DNA of 64,000 nucleotides from Carallia brachiata (taxonomy: Eukaryota > Streptophyta > Magnoliopsida > Malpighiales > Rhizophoraceae). The position numbers and the translations under genes were made by a program. The number at the start of each line of letters is the position of its first letter. The stretch's first letter is position 1. Below the pieces are notes generated by a model. That model was not told where the DNA came from. It made no database searches and was given only the letters and a program-made list of their open reading frames with translations. This document shows positions 45,600 to 57,399 of the stretch, in pieces. The stretch spans positions 1,759,569-1,823,568 of the forward strand of contig JADCRB010000043.1 of the NCBI GenBank assembly GCA_021464245.1. Reading direction: 5' to 3'.

Positions 45600-48500
45600 G
45601 GGACGCATTTATGGGCAATTTATGTTCACATGTGCTCGAGCACGACTATTAGACTCGAATTCATGATGGAAAGGTTTTCCTTTTTTTTTTTATTTTTAAT
45701 TTTAATCCTCTTTATAATTTCATAATTTTAACCCTTAAGAAGAAAAGGTTTTAACATACCGTTCCGTTTCAATTAGTTGTTCTATTTTGACAAAAACAAT
45801 AAAAAAAAAACAAGGTTTATACAACTTAAATTTAGATATTAATAAAATAATTACATAATTTATTTAATGTCATTATTTTATTTTTTAAATTAAAATATAA
45901 TTATTTAATAATTTATCTCATTTGATTGCTAATTTATTACTAAATAAATATTACACCTAATATTTAAAAAAAATAGTTGTTCTATGAATACGAAATATTA
46001 GTTTTTTTTTTATTTAGTGGTACTATTTTCGTTTTTTTTTAATTTTTTTTGTCAAAGACAATAGGAGAACAAAATGTATTTAGAGATCTTATCAAGAAAT
46101 ATTGACCCTTCTTCTAAGAATTCAAAAGAATATGAGAGAACTCACATTAAATAAACTTAAATTTAGTTATACTCAAAAATCTCAACTCAAACAACGTTGA
46201 GTTTAGCGGTACTCAAACTCGGAATATCTCATTTAAAATTTGAACGCGTTGCCAACTAACCACGCCCGCAGATGGTACCATTTACGTACTGTGACGACAG
46301 GAAAACACAACTAGTGTCTTGATACATCTCAGCCCAAATATCTTCGTAAGGGAGTAAGCATGTGGGCCGTGTAGAACCCAATAAATGTTATCTTAATTCA
46401 TGGACAGTATATTCTCGAATTCAACTGCTCATGTGGACCTTGAACAATATCAAATGAACGCATCGCAGCTTGGGGAGTGGGTTGGAAAATCATCTTTGTT
46501 GACAACCGGACCTAAGCAGACAGAGACTTGTGGATTTGGAAATGCCCAAAGAAACCAGGGTTCAGCTGTGACCCAGTGGCCTTTTACATGGATCGGGTGT
46601 TCTAAGTCCAAGACCGCACCCCTACCCCCCAACCCAAAAAAGCAACAGCAGGCAAATGTGAAAGAGCTTATTTAATATAAGCTTATTTGCAGATTAAGGT
46701 TTAAATAGTTGGTGTAGTAGTTTTGAATTGTAAAATTTAGGATTTGAATTTTAAATCTTACGCACGTACTTATATAATTTTTTCTTTCTTACTGCTGCTC
46801 TTGCAACTCTAAAATGACCAAAACAAAAAACAAAATCTAAACTTATTTCTTGAATTCCATTATAGAATTTAATTTTAATAGTATTATTACAATAGTTTTG
46901 TCATTTTACTTAAAGATATATAACAATTTAATTACAGTGTAAGAATCTCACTCCTTTCCTGTGGTTGATATTGCAAATTTCAATCAATTAGGATGATAAA
47001 CTGATAACAGCCAGCATTTGAACGGTGATTTCATTTTTCGGTCAAAGTGTCAAATTCTTCTAGTCCCTTTGCTGACATTATTCTTCAAGAAGAATGTTCC
47101 ACGCGGATCGGCATGGAAACGAGAGAAAGAGTTGGAAATTCTTGTGCATAGTAGCAGACGTTCTTTGACTTGTAAAAGTTTTTCCAGGTAATTGAACAAG
47201 CTATCCCAATTTATGTGGCATTTCCTTATAAGCTAATGCGTATATAATGCGGAAAAAAGAAAAACTGAATTTTTCAATGAGTTTGACTAATTCCCTCTTC
47301 CACATCATAGGCTCATGTTTATTTTGTTCTAGTTGAATTTGAGAATGAGGCATTAACTTGAATTGGGAGACGGATATTGAATTGTAAGTAAGATATAAGA
47401 TTTAAATTTTAAATTTTATCTTAAATTTTAAATTTGACAGTTATAGACTATACTACAGCACAAATGCATATTATAATCACCACTTCTAAATTGTTAAACG
47501 ATCAATTTTTCTTCTCGTTAGTCACGAGGAATGATTCCCTCATTCTCATATTTTTTTCTGGCTTAACCACAAGATGTAAATACAAGTCTGTGAAACTAGG
47601 CATGTTGAGACCTTAATTACTTACTAGACTACTTGAACATAATTTTTTATTTCGGGTAATCGGAAAGGATAGCTGAACATACTTTAAGTACATAGAAAAT
47701 TATTATACGAGAGCATATGAACCACTAACAAAATAGATGAACAGGATTTTATGTTCAGAAAAAAGAAAAAAAAGATCAGCAGGATTCAAACTATAACCTT
47801 AGTAGTCTTGTTCAAATCAATTTTCAAGTCGATGTGTTAGAATTAATTGCTGACATATTATCTGTGCTTGGTATAACCAAAAAATTTTCTCTTCCAGCTT
47901 TCCTCGACGAGTTTGTGCAGACAAGGACATCGTAGGATGCTGCAAATTAGGCATCTGAAGTGATCCATGTCATATGGAATGGACTGTCTTTCTCGGTCCA
48001 TGTCTTCTAATCCCTTTAGCTGAAAGTTGTAATTAATGAGAATGGAATGTAAAATAATTTTATATGACATATAAAATATTATATACTTTACTAATAATAT
48101 TTTATAATATTTACTCTTAGGTTATTAGTTTGAATTTTTGTTAAGATATTCAGTGAAGTTAAACGTATATCTCTTTCGTCTAATTGTACAAATGACTTAA
48201 TGATATTTGCTAAACATAAAAGTTTACTCTTTTAAAAATTCATAGTGCACATGGTCTACCAAGTGAGGTGAAAGCGATGCCATCCTCTTCGAAAAACTTG
48301 TAAGGTATCACTCATATTTACTTAGTTAAGCTATCAAAATAATATTTTATAGAATAATTTTCAATATGTTAAATAGAATTTTATTTATATGATATAAAAT
48401 AGGTACATGTAATATAAAATCATTTTTTTAGCTCATTCATATCCATAAAATTTGCGTTCATAAATGATCTTCTAAATGAATTAAAAATATAATGGACATG

Positions 48501-49980
48501 TAAACATATAGAGATAAATACTCACAAATATATAATTATATAACTAATAATCACAATTTTCATATTTTTTACACATAATAATATTTTATTATAATTAAAT
48601 GAAATATACAACATTCTATAATAATATTATCAAGTGAAAATTATTTAACTTAACTTTAAAAGTCAAAAATATAAAAAACATAAGTCATATATTTTTTTAT
48701 TTTTATTAAAATAACTAATTAAAATTGTTAAAAGGTTTTTATTCTTATTTTTGTCTGCGTCGCAACAGGTCAACCATTCTGCAAAGGCAGGCCAGGGGGT
48801 CCCGCTTTTGGTTCGTTTGACTTTGGATCTCGGAAAGAAAAAAGAAAGCTACGGTCGGTGTAGGTACAGAAACAACGCGCTTTCGGCTCGTCCGATCCCC
48901 AGCCCCGCCCCCCAGATAATCAACAAAAAGTCAGTACAGAAAATCCCTGTAATTATTATTTTTTTTTTGAGAAGCCTGTAATTATTAATTAGCAATTGCG
49001 TAATTGATAATTTTTTTTAAAAAAATATACTGTAAATGTGTTGATTACTATGTATATAAATTAAAATTGAAGATTATTTATTATTATTTTCATTCAATCT
49101 CCTCTTTAAAAAAAATTATTATTTAAATACTAATAAATCTAAATAAAATTTTATCATAACCTATAAAAAAATTATTGAACCGTATATCTAACATCCAGGA
49201 GTCAATTAGATCTTTTAAGTGCACGTTGAGCGATTACACCCATCTCTTTTAGCTAGAAAGGAGTACAAAATAAAAATTTAAACTTAAATTATCAATGTAA
49301 AAATATTTTAAATTATTATTCAAACTTTCACTTCTATCATAATTATTAATTATAGATGCTCTGGTTACTTGAGGCATTAGTCAACCGGCCAAAGTTATTA
49401 TGATTTTTCACTCATCAAGAGGGATACAAAATCTTTGTCCATAACTTTTCTATTTATCATTAATGCAATATATTGATTTTTCCAATCTTAGGCATTTAAT
49501 AATTGGTTTAATTTCTTGGGTAACCCATAAATTTTTATAGGACCGAGAAAATTATAAAGGTTTTAAATAGATTCCAATGTCTCCGAATTATTACACAGGA
49601 TTACAAGTTCTACATCCAATTGGTTTTCAATCTAAAATATGGTTTCTCGTTAATTAAACAAATAATACACAAATATATCTAATCATAAACTTTAAAAAGT
49701 GATCTCAAAATTTATCACAGGTAATAATTAATTAAAATACTCTATTTATAATTCTTAGTCCTATATTTAAAAAGTGTATTAGTAACTCTATTCTTCTTTA
49801 ACTTTACAGTATTTTTGTAACTAAAAAAAATTGTTTCTTTTTTTAAAAAAAAAAGAGTTTCTCTTGGTTTATAAAAAAAAAAAGAGTTTCTTTTTAGCGC
49901 ATAAGGAAAAGAAAGACACTAATAAATTAATTATCTGTAATTGCCTTTTTTTTTTTGTTTGAACGAACGTTAATTGCTTT
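45600..49980. other. Intergenic, no convincing gene
   Basis: Mostly AT-rich. An open frame at 46400-46675 (91 codons) and a GC-rich patch at 48760-48920 stand out by composition, but neither shows a recognisable domain or splice structure. Confidence 0.4.
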
Positions 49981-50020
49981 TATTACAAGGCTTTGAAGCA
50001 TTCAATTTCCAATCTTTTTA

Positions 50021-50024
<4 letters not shown>

Positions 50025-50052
<28 letters not shown>
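50025..50052. repeat. (TC)14 tract in the leader of the TOM1-like gene
   Basis: Perfect TC dinucleotide run about 100 bp upstream of a strong splice donor (CAG|GTAAGC at 50155-50163). Pyrimidine tracts of this kind are frequent in plant 5' leaders and core promoters, so transcription probably starts near here. Confidence 0.8.
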
Positions 50053-50055
<3 letters not shown>

Positions 50056-50157
50056 ATCCTCGTCATCTTGCCTTTGCACAGCAGCAAAAGCAGTACTGCT
50101 GATCCATCGCTTCTTACTTCGATTCTGATTCTACTTCGTTCCTTATATTTTTGACAG

Positions 50158-50667
50158 GTAAGCATCAAATCGAAGATCCTTAGTCCCCTAAATTGGCCAT
50201 CTTTTTTTGTTTTGTTTTCTCTTCTGTCTTCAATTTTGATGAACTGGGTTGCTTTCTTTTCCCTTTTTTCTTCTTTATGTTGTCGATTGTGCTTTTTTGC
50301 TGATTTCTGCTGTTGGGTTCTTGTGGGTTTTTATTTATTTATTTATTTATTATAAATTGCAGCGGCATATATTCAGTTGTTTTCTGGTTAAATTGGTTCT
50401 TGGGTGAATTGGGTTTAGCTTGTAAGTTTTGTTTGTGGATTCAGGATTATTATATGCTTTGATCGTGTTCAAATTGATTTGGGGTTATTGTGTTCTCCTT
50501 GAATTTTGATGGGTTTAGGGAGAATTACGCCTTATTGCTTACTTGATGATGTTTCGTTCATTCTGTTCATGCGTTTATTACTGGTTAAAATGATTTTTTT
50601 TCAATCTCAATTCAAGTTTAATAATTGGATTTTGCGATTGATTATGTTATTTTGCTTCTTGGAAGGT
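50158..50667 (+). promoter_or_regulatory. Probable 5' leader intron of the TOM1-like gene
   Basis: Donor GTAAGC at 50158 follows GACAG. A plausible acceptor is TTTTGCTTCTTGGAAG near 50650-50666, some 45 bp before the ATG. The intervening sequence is T-rich and resembles leader introns that raise expression in plants. The acceptor choice is uncertain, since another AG occurs near 50694. Confidence 0.5.
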
Positions 50668-50710
50668 TTGGGGGAAAAAAGTGGGCTTGGATTAGGCGAC
50701 GACCATAGTT

Positions 50711-53700
50711 ATGGCTAATGATGCGGCATCATGTGCGGAGAGGGCGACGAGTGATATGTTGATTGGTCCAGACTGGGCTATTAACATTGAGCTGTGTGAC
50801 GTTATCAACATGGATCCTCGGTATTGCTCTTTTTCTGTTTTGAGCTGGTTGGATTACTTGACGACTATGACAAACCATGTTCTACGTTTATGATACCATG
50901 TTATGCAAACATGACATGGGATATCTTAAATTGGTAGGAACTATGAGTATATTTGTTTGGTTTTTATCAGAATATGTTTTTAAGCCGTGAGTGGGAGTAT
51001 GTAGGCCTTGTGTTGCATATATGCTTTTCATACGATGTTGATTATTTGAATGATGTTTGTTCTGCTTCGTATAGATTCTTGAAACCATTTGTGCCTTTCC
51101 GGTCGTGACATTTTTGGTTGCCATTGGTGAATGCATTTTCTTTTATAATTTATGCAATAATTGGTTGTCTACATATGCCGATGCAGGATTTGTTACAACT
51201 TTTTTAAAGATAGTTGCCCTTTGCTTGAGCTTAACATGAGTCTAGTGATATGTTGATGTCATTACTAGAACATCTTGTGGCATTAATTGTGGTGAAAATG
51301 AGGTCTAATAGTCTAAGTCAGTGGATATCTAAGGTTTTGGTCTTCAATTCCCTGCACTTACAGAATTATGTTGATTTCATTTTTGCATTCAACTTATGCT
51401 TCCTTCCATGATCTTATTTGAATTCAATTGTTGTTGCAGGCAAGCAAAGGATGCCTTGAAAGTACTCAAGAAGCGACTAGGCAGCAAAAATCCTAAAATA
51501 CAACTACTAGCTCTTTTTGTCAGTATTCTCTTTACATTTCAAGATTCATATGCTTGCTAACTCGTTTTCTCTATGAGAATCATAAACTGTAGAAAACAGC
51601 AATCTTGCCATGTGGTTCCTTTAAATGCCACAAGTTTGTTATATCATATGCACTGTGCCGAAAATTTTTGTCCTTAAATATTATGTGGCTGAGAAAATAT
51701 ATATTGCATGCTTGCCACAGGTCTGCTTTCCTATCTTGCATGAGAGTGAAGAAGGTGCTGTATCATACTACTGACATTTTGCATGTGAAATTTTGATCTA
51801 GGTTCTGGAGACCCTTAGCAAAAATTGCGGTGAGAATGTTTTTCAGCAGATTATTGAGCGTGATATCTTACACGACATGGTCAAAATAGTGAAGAAGAAG
51901 GTTCGCATTTTTCCTATGACCTGTGCCATGGATCTTTCTTACTCTGGTTGTATTGATTTTATTTTGATGCACTATACACTCCTCTTGCAGCCAGATTTGA
52001 ATGTGAGGGAAAAGATACTAATTTTGATAGACACATGGCAAGAAGCTTTTGGAGGCCCAAGGGGGAGGTATCCCCAATATCATGCTGCCTATAATGAGCT
52101 AAGGGTAATTTGAAGCTGTCTATAGATTTTCTTGAGCATCTATAATTTTTGGGTATTGCTTCTGTTTGATTTACATGCATTCGAGACATGATTTTGAGTG
52201 AAAGAGATTGGTTTCCTTGTGACTCTTATATTTAGACGTTGGATATCATGTAAATGTTTCATACCCTCCATCATTGTTACTTGTGTTACATGACCTTTTC
52301 TCCATTGCTTAGAGGTAGGTTTCCTGTTGCAGAGCAATTCAGTAAATTGCTGCCATAATGTTTGAGTACCATGCACTAATTTTCTTTTCATATTGCAAAG
52401 CCCTGTTTTGTGAGACTAACTGATGCTATTTGATAGACTGCTGGAGTTGAATTTCCACCCCGAGAAGAGAACAGTGCACCATTTTTCACTCCTCCACAAA
52501 CACAACCAATAGTTCATGCACCTTCAGCATATGAAGAAGCTGCTATTCAGGCCTCCCTCCAGTCTGATCCCTCTGATCTCAGGTTCTGGTTGAGATTTAT
52601 TATTTCTTTACATTTGTCCCAAATTATAGACAAAGTCACTTTTTCTTTTTCGCGTCGTTTGCATAGATGGCAATTGAGCTTACCTGACTTGGAATTTCTC
52701 CTAGGAACTTTCAACAAAAGGGAGACTAGAATGTTGTTCCTTTTTAGAAATATTAGTATGAAAATGTTACTCATATGATGGTAACTTTCTATGCATATTC
52801 AGCTATGCCCCTTGGAACAACACCAACCCCCCCCCCCCCCCTTCCCCCCACCAAAAAACCCTTTTCTGGTGGTTTGTGCAGAAAAAAAGGAAAGTGAAAA
52901 CTGAAGTAAAGAATATTATTTCTGGTGTTTTTTTAGAAGTACATCTTCCTCTACTCTTTGTCCTATAGAGGGGTTTGAGACACAATTTACATCCTCAATT
53001 CCTTGTTACTTGGTGCTTTGCTGACATTAAGAGACTGCCAAACTAGTTATTATGCCACTTTTTAGGTCTTCTTGTCAACTTTCTAATTATGTGCTCATTC
53101 GTCAAAATGAAATTCTCAGGTCTCTTTAAAACCTGGTTGTTGTGGCCATACATGAAAGGACATAAACAGGAATATGTGGCAGTGATTATAAAGAATATAA
53201 AATCAAACGGCTTTATGGAAAGCTCCATTTTTCCCACATATAGCTGACTATGTAACATAGTCCTAGAAGTCTCAATCTTCCCCTCTTCCCATATGAGCAA
53301 TTCATCACTTTATACACAATTCTTTTTTGTTTACCTTCAGCTTGGCAGAGATTCAAAATGCTCGGGGATTAGCAGATGTCTTGACGGAAATGCTTAGTGC
53401 CTTGGATCCTAAGAACCCTGAGGTAATCTTCCTTTTCTAAAGGTTTTTAAAATGTTTATGCTATATTGCTATCTATTTATTTCGTGAATGGGTGTTTCTA
53501 AATTCCTTTGGTTTAGAATGGGGAAAATTGTGTTGTTTCCTCGTCTCAGCGTCAAAATATATGCACAGCATCTTCTTTAGCCCTTCTTTTTTTTGGGTCT
53601 GTGGTGATGCCCTTGGGTTATTCTATTACTCAATTAAGTTGGAACATAATAAAAAAATACTTCTTCGGTTCCCTTTCACCTAGTTTGTTGTAGTTGTCCT

Positions 53701-55396
53701 TTAAGTTGCTTGGAGCCAAGATAATTGGGAGGAAAATCCACTACGAGAGAAAAAGGAAAATTAACTGACGCTGAAAAAGCAAATTTCCGTGTATATGCAT
53801 TCTGTCTCCAGCTTGCTATTAAGGACGAGAAGAAGAAATTTTATGGTACATATATTGTGTCAGATCTTCTTGCAAAAATCACCAAAGCATCATTCCACAA
53901 TACCTGTTTGTGGTTCTTTGGTTTATGCTGATTTTCCCGTGTATTTAAGCTTGTTATCTGACTGCTGTCTCTTTGTGAGTATGACTGTGCAACACATCAA
54001 TTGTGATGGTTTTTTGACTGACGGATATCATTGCAGGGATTGAAGCAAGAAGTGATCGTTGATCTTGTTGACCAGTGTCGTTCTTACCAAAAACGTGTCT
54101 TGCTTCTTGTGAATAATACAGTGTAAGGATGTGATCACTTTTAGATTTTTCTCAGAGTCTTGACAATACTGACACAGATGCTTCTATTCAGGGATGAGGA
54201 ACTTCTATGCCAGGGTTTGGCATTAAATGACAACTTGCAGCGTGTGCTTCGTCGGCATGATGATATAGCAAAAGGAACTCCTTCTGTTTCAGAAAGGGAA
54301 GCAGAAACTCCAGTGATGCCTTTCGTTAATGTTAGCCATGACGAGGAGTCAGATGATGAATTTTCCCGGCTGGCTCACAGGTCGGTGTGTTGTGAGCTTT
54401 TTCTTCAATGATTCCTTTCCCCTGGCCCAACCATTTCTTGGGTATTTTATTTGTGTTTATTAGTTTGTGGTCTGAAAGGCTCTAAACAAACTGTATGCAA
54501 ATATTTTGGTTACTTGGAAACTAAAGATGGACAAGTGCTAGATAACTTCGCAAATGATTTTTTTAAACTCAATTATTGTCTGTTTACCTAGGAATCAGCT
54601 GCCCTTCATGTGGGGAAAGTGTGCTGGAAGATCATATCATGTTTTGCATTAATTTATTGATCTTGAAATAAAATGTGTAATTTAAGGCAAAAGTGGGGAA
54701 AACTGTCATTCTAACAAATCGGCTTAATATTATTACTGCAGGTCTTCAAGAGATACCTCACAAGTACAAGGCCAGAATCCAGTAAGCATTCGAACTGAAC
54801 AAACACGAGTCAGTCCAGTTCTTCCTCCTCCCCCCTCATCCAAGAGGCCAGTCAGTGTGGACTCTGGCATGGTTGATTATCTTAGTGGTGATGTCTACAA
54901 GTCAGGAGGATCCCTTAAAAAGTCAGAGCCAACACCATTTACTGCTCCAGCGCATTCCAACACGCCCTCCTCACCGCCCTATTCTCCAACCCTTTCTACC
55001 TCGCCGCCTCCTCCACATGGCATTAACTACTCATCGCCTACCTTGACAGGACATCCTATATTTGATGAACCAACTCCATTAAGGAAATCTGCTGATCAGC
55101 TCCCTCCTGCTCCTTGGGAGACTCAGTCTCAAGGATCCCTTCCACCCCCTCCTTCCAGGTATAATCAAAGGCAGCAATTTTTTGAGCAACAGCAGGCTTT
55201 TACAGGTGCCACCTCTCATTCAAGCAGCGGCTCTGGTTCCTCTTATGACAGCTTAGTAGGGCAGACACAGAACCTCTCTCTTAACACACCTACCCCCGCC
55301 AAACAAGAAAAACCGGAAGATGCTCTGTTCAAAGATCTGGTTGATTTTGCAAGAGCCAAGTCATCTTCACCGTCCAAACCCAATAAGTCATACTAA
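50711..55396 (+). CDS. TOL3: TOM1-like protein (VHS-GAT), TOL3/TOL4 type
   Basis: Nine coding exons: 50711-50820, 51440-51518, 51802-51900, 51991-52104, 52437-52582, 53341-53422, 54037-54122, 54192-54380 and 54742-55396. All junctions are GT..AG and in frame, totalling 1560 bp and 519 aa. The VHS domain spans about residues 9-137 ([43 protein letters not shown]). The GAT domain spans about 175-265 ([17 protein letters not shown] through [15 protein letters not shown]). A long Pro/Ser-rich tail follows, ending near [18 protein letters not shown] proteins bind ubiquitinated plasma-membrane cargo on endosomes and act as the plant ESCRT-0 gatekeeper; GAT binds ubiquitin and the tail may bind clathrin or partners. 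The N-terminus and length fit Arabidopsis TOL3 (AT1G21380) better than the shorter TOL4 and TOL5, but the exact paralog is inferred. No neighbour is related. Confidence 0.93.
52827..52849. repeat. Poly-C tract in a TOM1-like intron
   Basis: Fifteen C's, TT, then six C's, in the intron between coding exons 5 and 6. The complementary strand is a G run able to form a quadruplex. Confidence 0.9.
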
Positions 55397-57100
55397 AGGA
55401 TTCACTAGTCGTATAGTTAATCCCGTGTCGGTACAGTTTCTGATACACTTAGAAAATTGGGGTTTTGCATCAGATGATGAGATTAATTTCTTAGTGAATA
55501 ATGTCTGTTTGAACTTTGGATTATGGATTGTCCGTGCTATTTGCCAGAGGCTTATGTTGAGATGATGATTTTCTTATTGGATTTATTATATTCTGTGTAT
55601 ATTTTAGAAGTTGGCTGTATCATTATGTCTCTCTTCGAACCATGAAATGACTTTTTTTTTTTTGGCTTAGACAATTTCTCCTGCTTAATATTTTTCCCCA
55701 TTTTTGCACATTTCTGCATATACCATGTGTATGCGTGTGGACTGAGCTCATCTCATGTTGTTAGGTGAGATAATTATTATTTTCGAATTTCTTTCAAAGA
55801 TGATGAAATCTCTATCTTTGCTCTCAAAATCAAAGATTGAAATGGACGGAACATTACAGATCATGTTATTCTAACATGAAGAAAGGTTCTTGCGCATTTT
55901 TATGTGTCATAAGTATCCCTTGCATGTTAGATATCCATCCTGGTATCACCATTGCCTGGAACAAATGCAGATGAAGTAATGTTATGACTATTTATAGTAC
56001 ATTTGTGATCATTAGTTGCAATTATACATCTTGTTTTAGAACACGAGTTGCAATTCTGCATCGATCTATTAGATAATTGCCGCGACTAGCATTTACAATA
56101 CTGCGAGTTGATGTTTTTAGGATCCGTCTCACCTGTTGCGAAATTCAATTATACATAATATTAAGAGTTTCTTTATATAATTTAACTTTAAGTAGTAATA
56201 AAATAATTATAAAATTAATAAATAATATTTAATATTTTATTTTTTTTATTAAATTATAATTATTTAATAGTCTATATAATTTTATTATTATCTAAATATT
56301 ATTATTTAATATTTCCTTGATAATTTTGGTATAATCATACGGGGGGAGACTGAATGTACTTATTTTCCGTACGATCCGCACATTGGAGCGTTGTGGTTGG
56401 CACAAAATTTCGGGCGCAAGCATGTTCAGGTTGGCTCAGTAGCTAAAAATAAAAGCTTCGATCCTCTTTATTCTTTTTAGGGATTTTTAATTTAATTTTT
56501 TTAAATATAATTTACTCATAATCTTATATCATATAATAAATATAATTTATTTAAAATAAAAAATAATAAAATAAATTTATGTACCGTAAAATTATAAATG
56601 AATTTTAATTTTCAAAACATGTAATATTTGAATCATATGTGTGCAAATTAATCAAGTTCTCTCGCTTCAGATAAACCTCGACCCATGTGCTCAACAATAT
56701 TTATTTATATATAAGGATTCACAAGACTTTAGGTATTTATCTAGTTGATTAGGGATGCAGGCGTGTTTAAAGAATTCTACATTAGTATTATCTAGTTAAG
56801 CTAGTTTATAAGAAAACTTATATATATATATAAAGGAGATAGCCTACGAAGGAAAAAAAAAAAAAAAAGAACTGTATCAAACAAAGGAAACATTCCATTC
56901 TTGATTAAAGAGTTCGAAAATATGTAAGTGCATGATAGCTTAATTACAAGGAGAAGCCAGCAGGGAGAAAGGAGATAATTTCTTCCCTCGTTATTTCTGC
57001 GTCAATTAATAACACAATTGGAAACAACAACGGAACCCACAAAAGCAAGCGCAAACATTAGTTTCCCCCATTAGGACGTAGATAACACATCAGGAAACCA
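55397..57100. other. 3' end of the TOM1-like gene, then intergenic
   Basis: Roughly 55397-55660 is T-rich and likely 3' untranslated, with several near-canonical poly(A) contexts but no decisive one. From 56150 the sequence is AT-rich without coding frames. A 16-A run lies at 56852-56868. Confidence 0.45.
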
Positions 57101-57112
57101 ATGTGGCTAACA

Positions 57113-57304
57113 TTAGTGGATGGCATTGCTAAGAAGGTAACGAATGGCGTATTGGCCACCATGCTTCAATGTTTTGTAGAAAATGGCTATAATTTTGCGT
57201 TTGATGCCTCCCCGCACTGGCGGCACCAAGCTTCTCTTTCTGCACACAATTACTCTTCGCCGCACAGCCTTCAACCCCATAACCTTAGTCATCTCCTTGG
57301 TCAT
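57113..57304 (-). CDS. Probable 63-aa basic small protein, unknown family
   Basis: The frame on the minus strand encodes 63 residues, strongly basic (KAVRRRVIVCRKRS, GGIKRKIIAIFYKTLKHGG) and ending in RYLLSNAIH. What makes it credible is its context. A TATA box (TATATAAAAAG) lies 70 nt above the start, followed by a pyrimidine-rich leader (CTCCTTCCCTTCCCTCTCTC) and a downstream region without further coding but with plant-like 3' sequence. GC content over the frame is higher than around it. I do not recognise the family; short basic plant peptides of this shape include nuclear or mitochondrial proteins and growth peptides, and nothing here decides. No signal peptide is visible. A 14-codon upstream ORF (57345-57301) ends on the main start. 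Confidence 0.5.
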   Translation of the reverse strand: MTKEMTKVMGLKAVRRRVIVCRKRSLVPPVRGGIKRKIIAIFYKTLKHGGQYAIRYLLSNAIH

Positions 57305-57345
57305 TGCATGTGTATGAGAGAGGGAAGGGAAGGAGGGATTTGCAT
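57301..57345 (-). promoter_or_regulatory. Upstream ORF overlapping the small-protein start
   Basis: Reads from ATG at 57345 through 14 codons (Pro/Ser/Leu/Ile-rich) to TGA at 57303-57301. The stop shares two bases with the main ATG (ATGA). A second in-frame ATG lies two codons before the stop. Such an arrangement would limit initiation or allow reinitiation at the main start. Confidence 0.4.
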
Positions 57346-57369
57346 GGGAAAGTAGCCAGTTGTTTGGAA

Positions 57370-57380
57370 CTTTTTATATA
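57370..57380 (-). promoter_or_regulatory. TATA box of the small-protein gene
   Basis: Minus strand CTATATAAAAA. About 30 nt downstream a transcription start near 57340 would give a leader of some 40 nt; a slightly earlier start would include the upstream ORF. Confidence 0.5.
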
Positions 57381-57399
57381 GCAATATGTACGTAATAAC

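Noticed and set aside
46400..46675. 91-codon open frame
   Set aside because: Better base composition than its surroundings, but no domain, no promoter and no splice context; not enough to call a gene.
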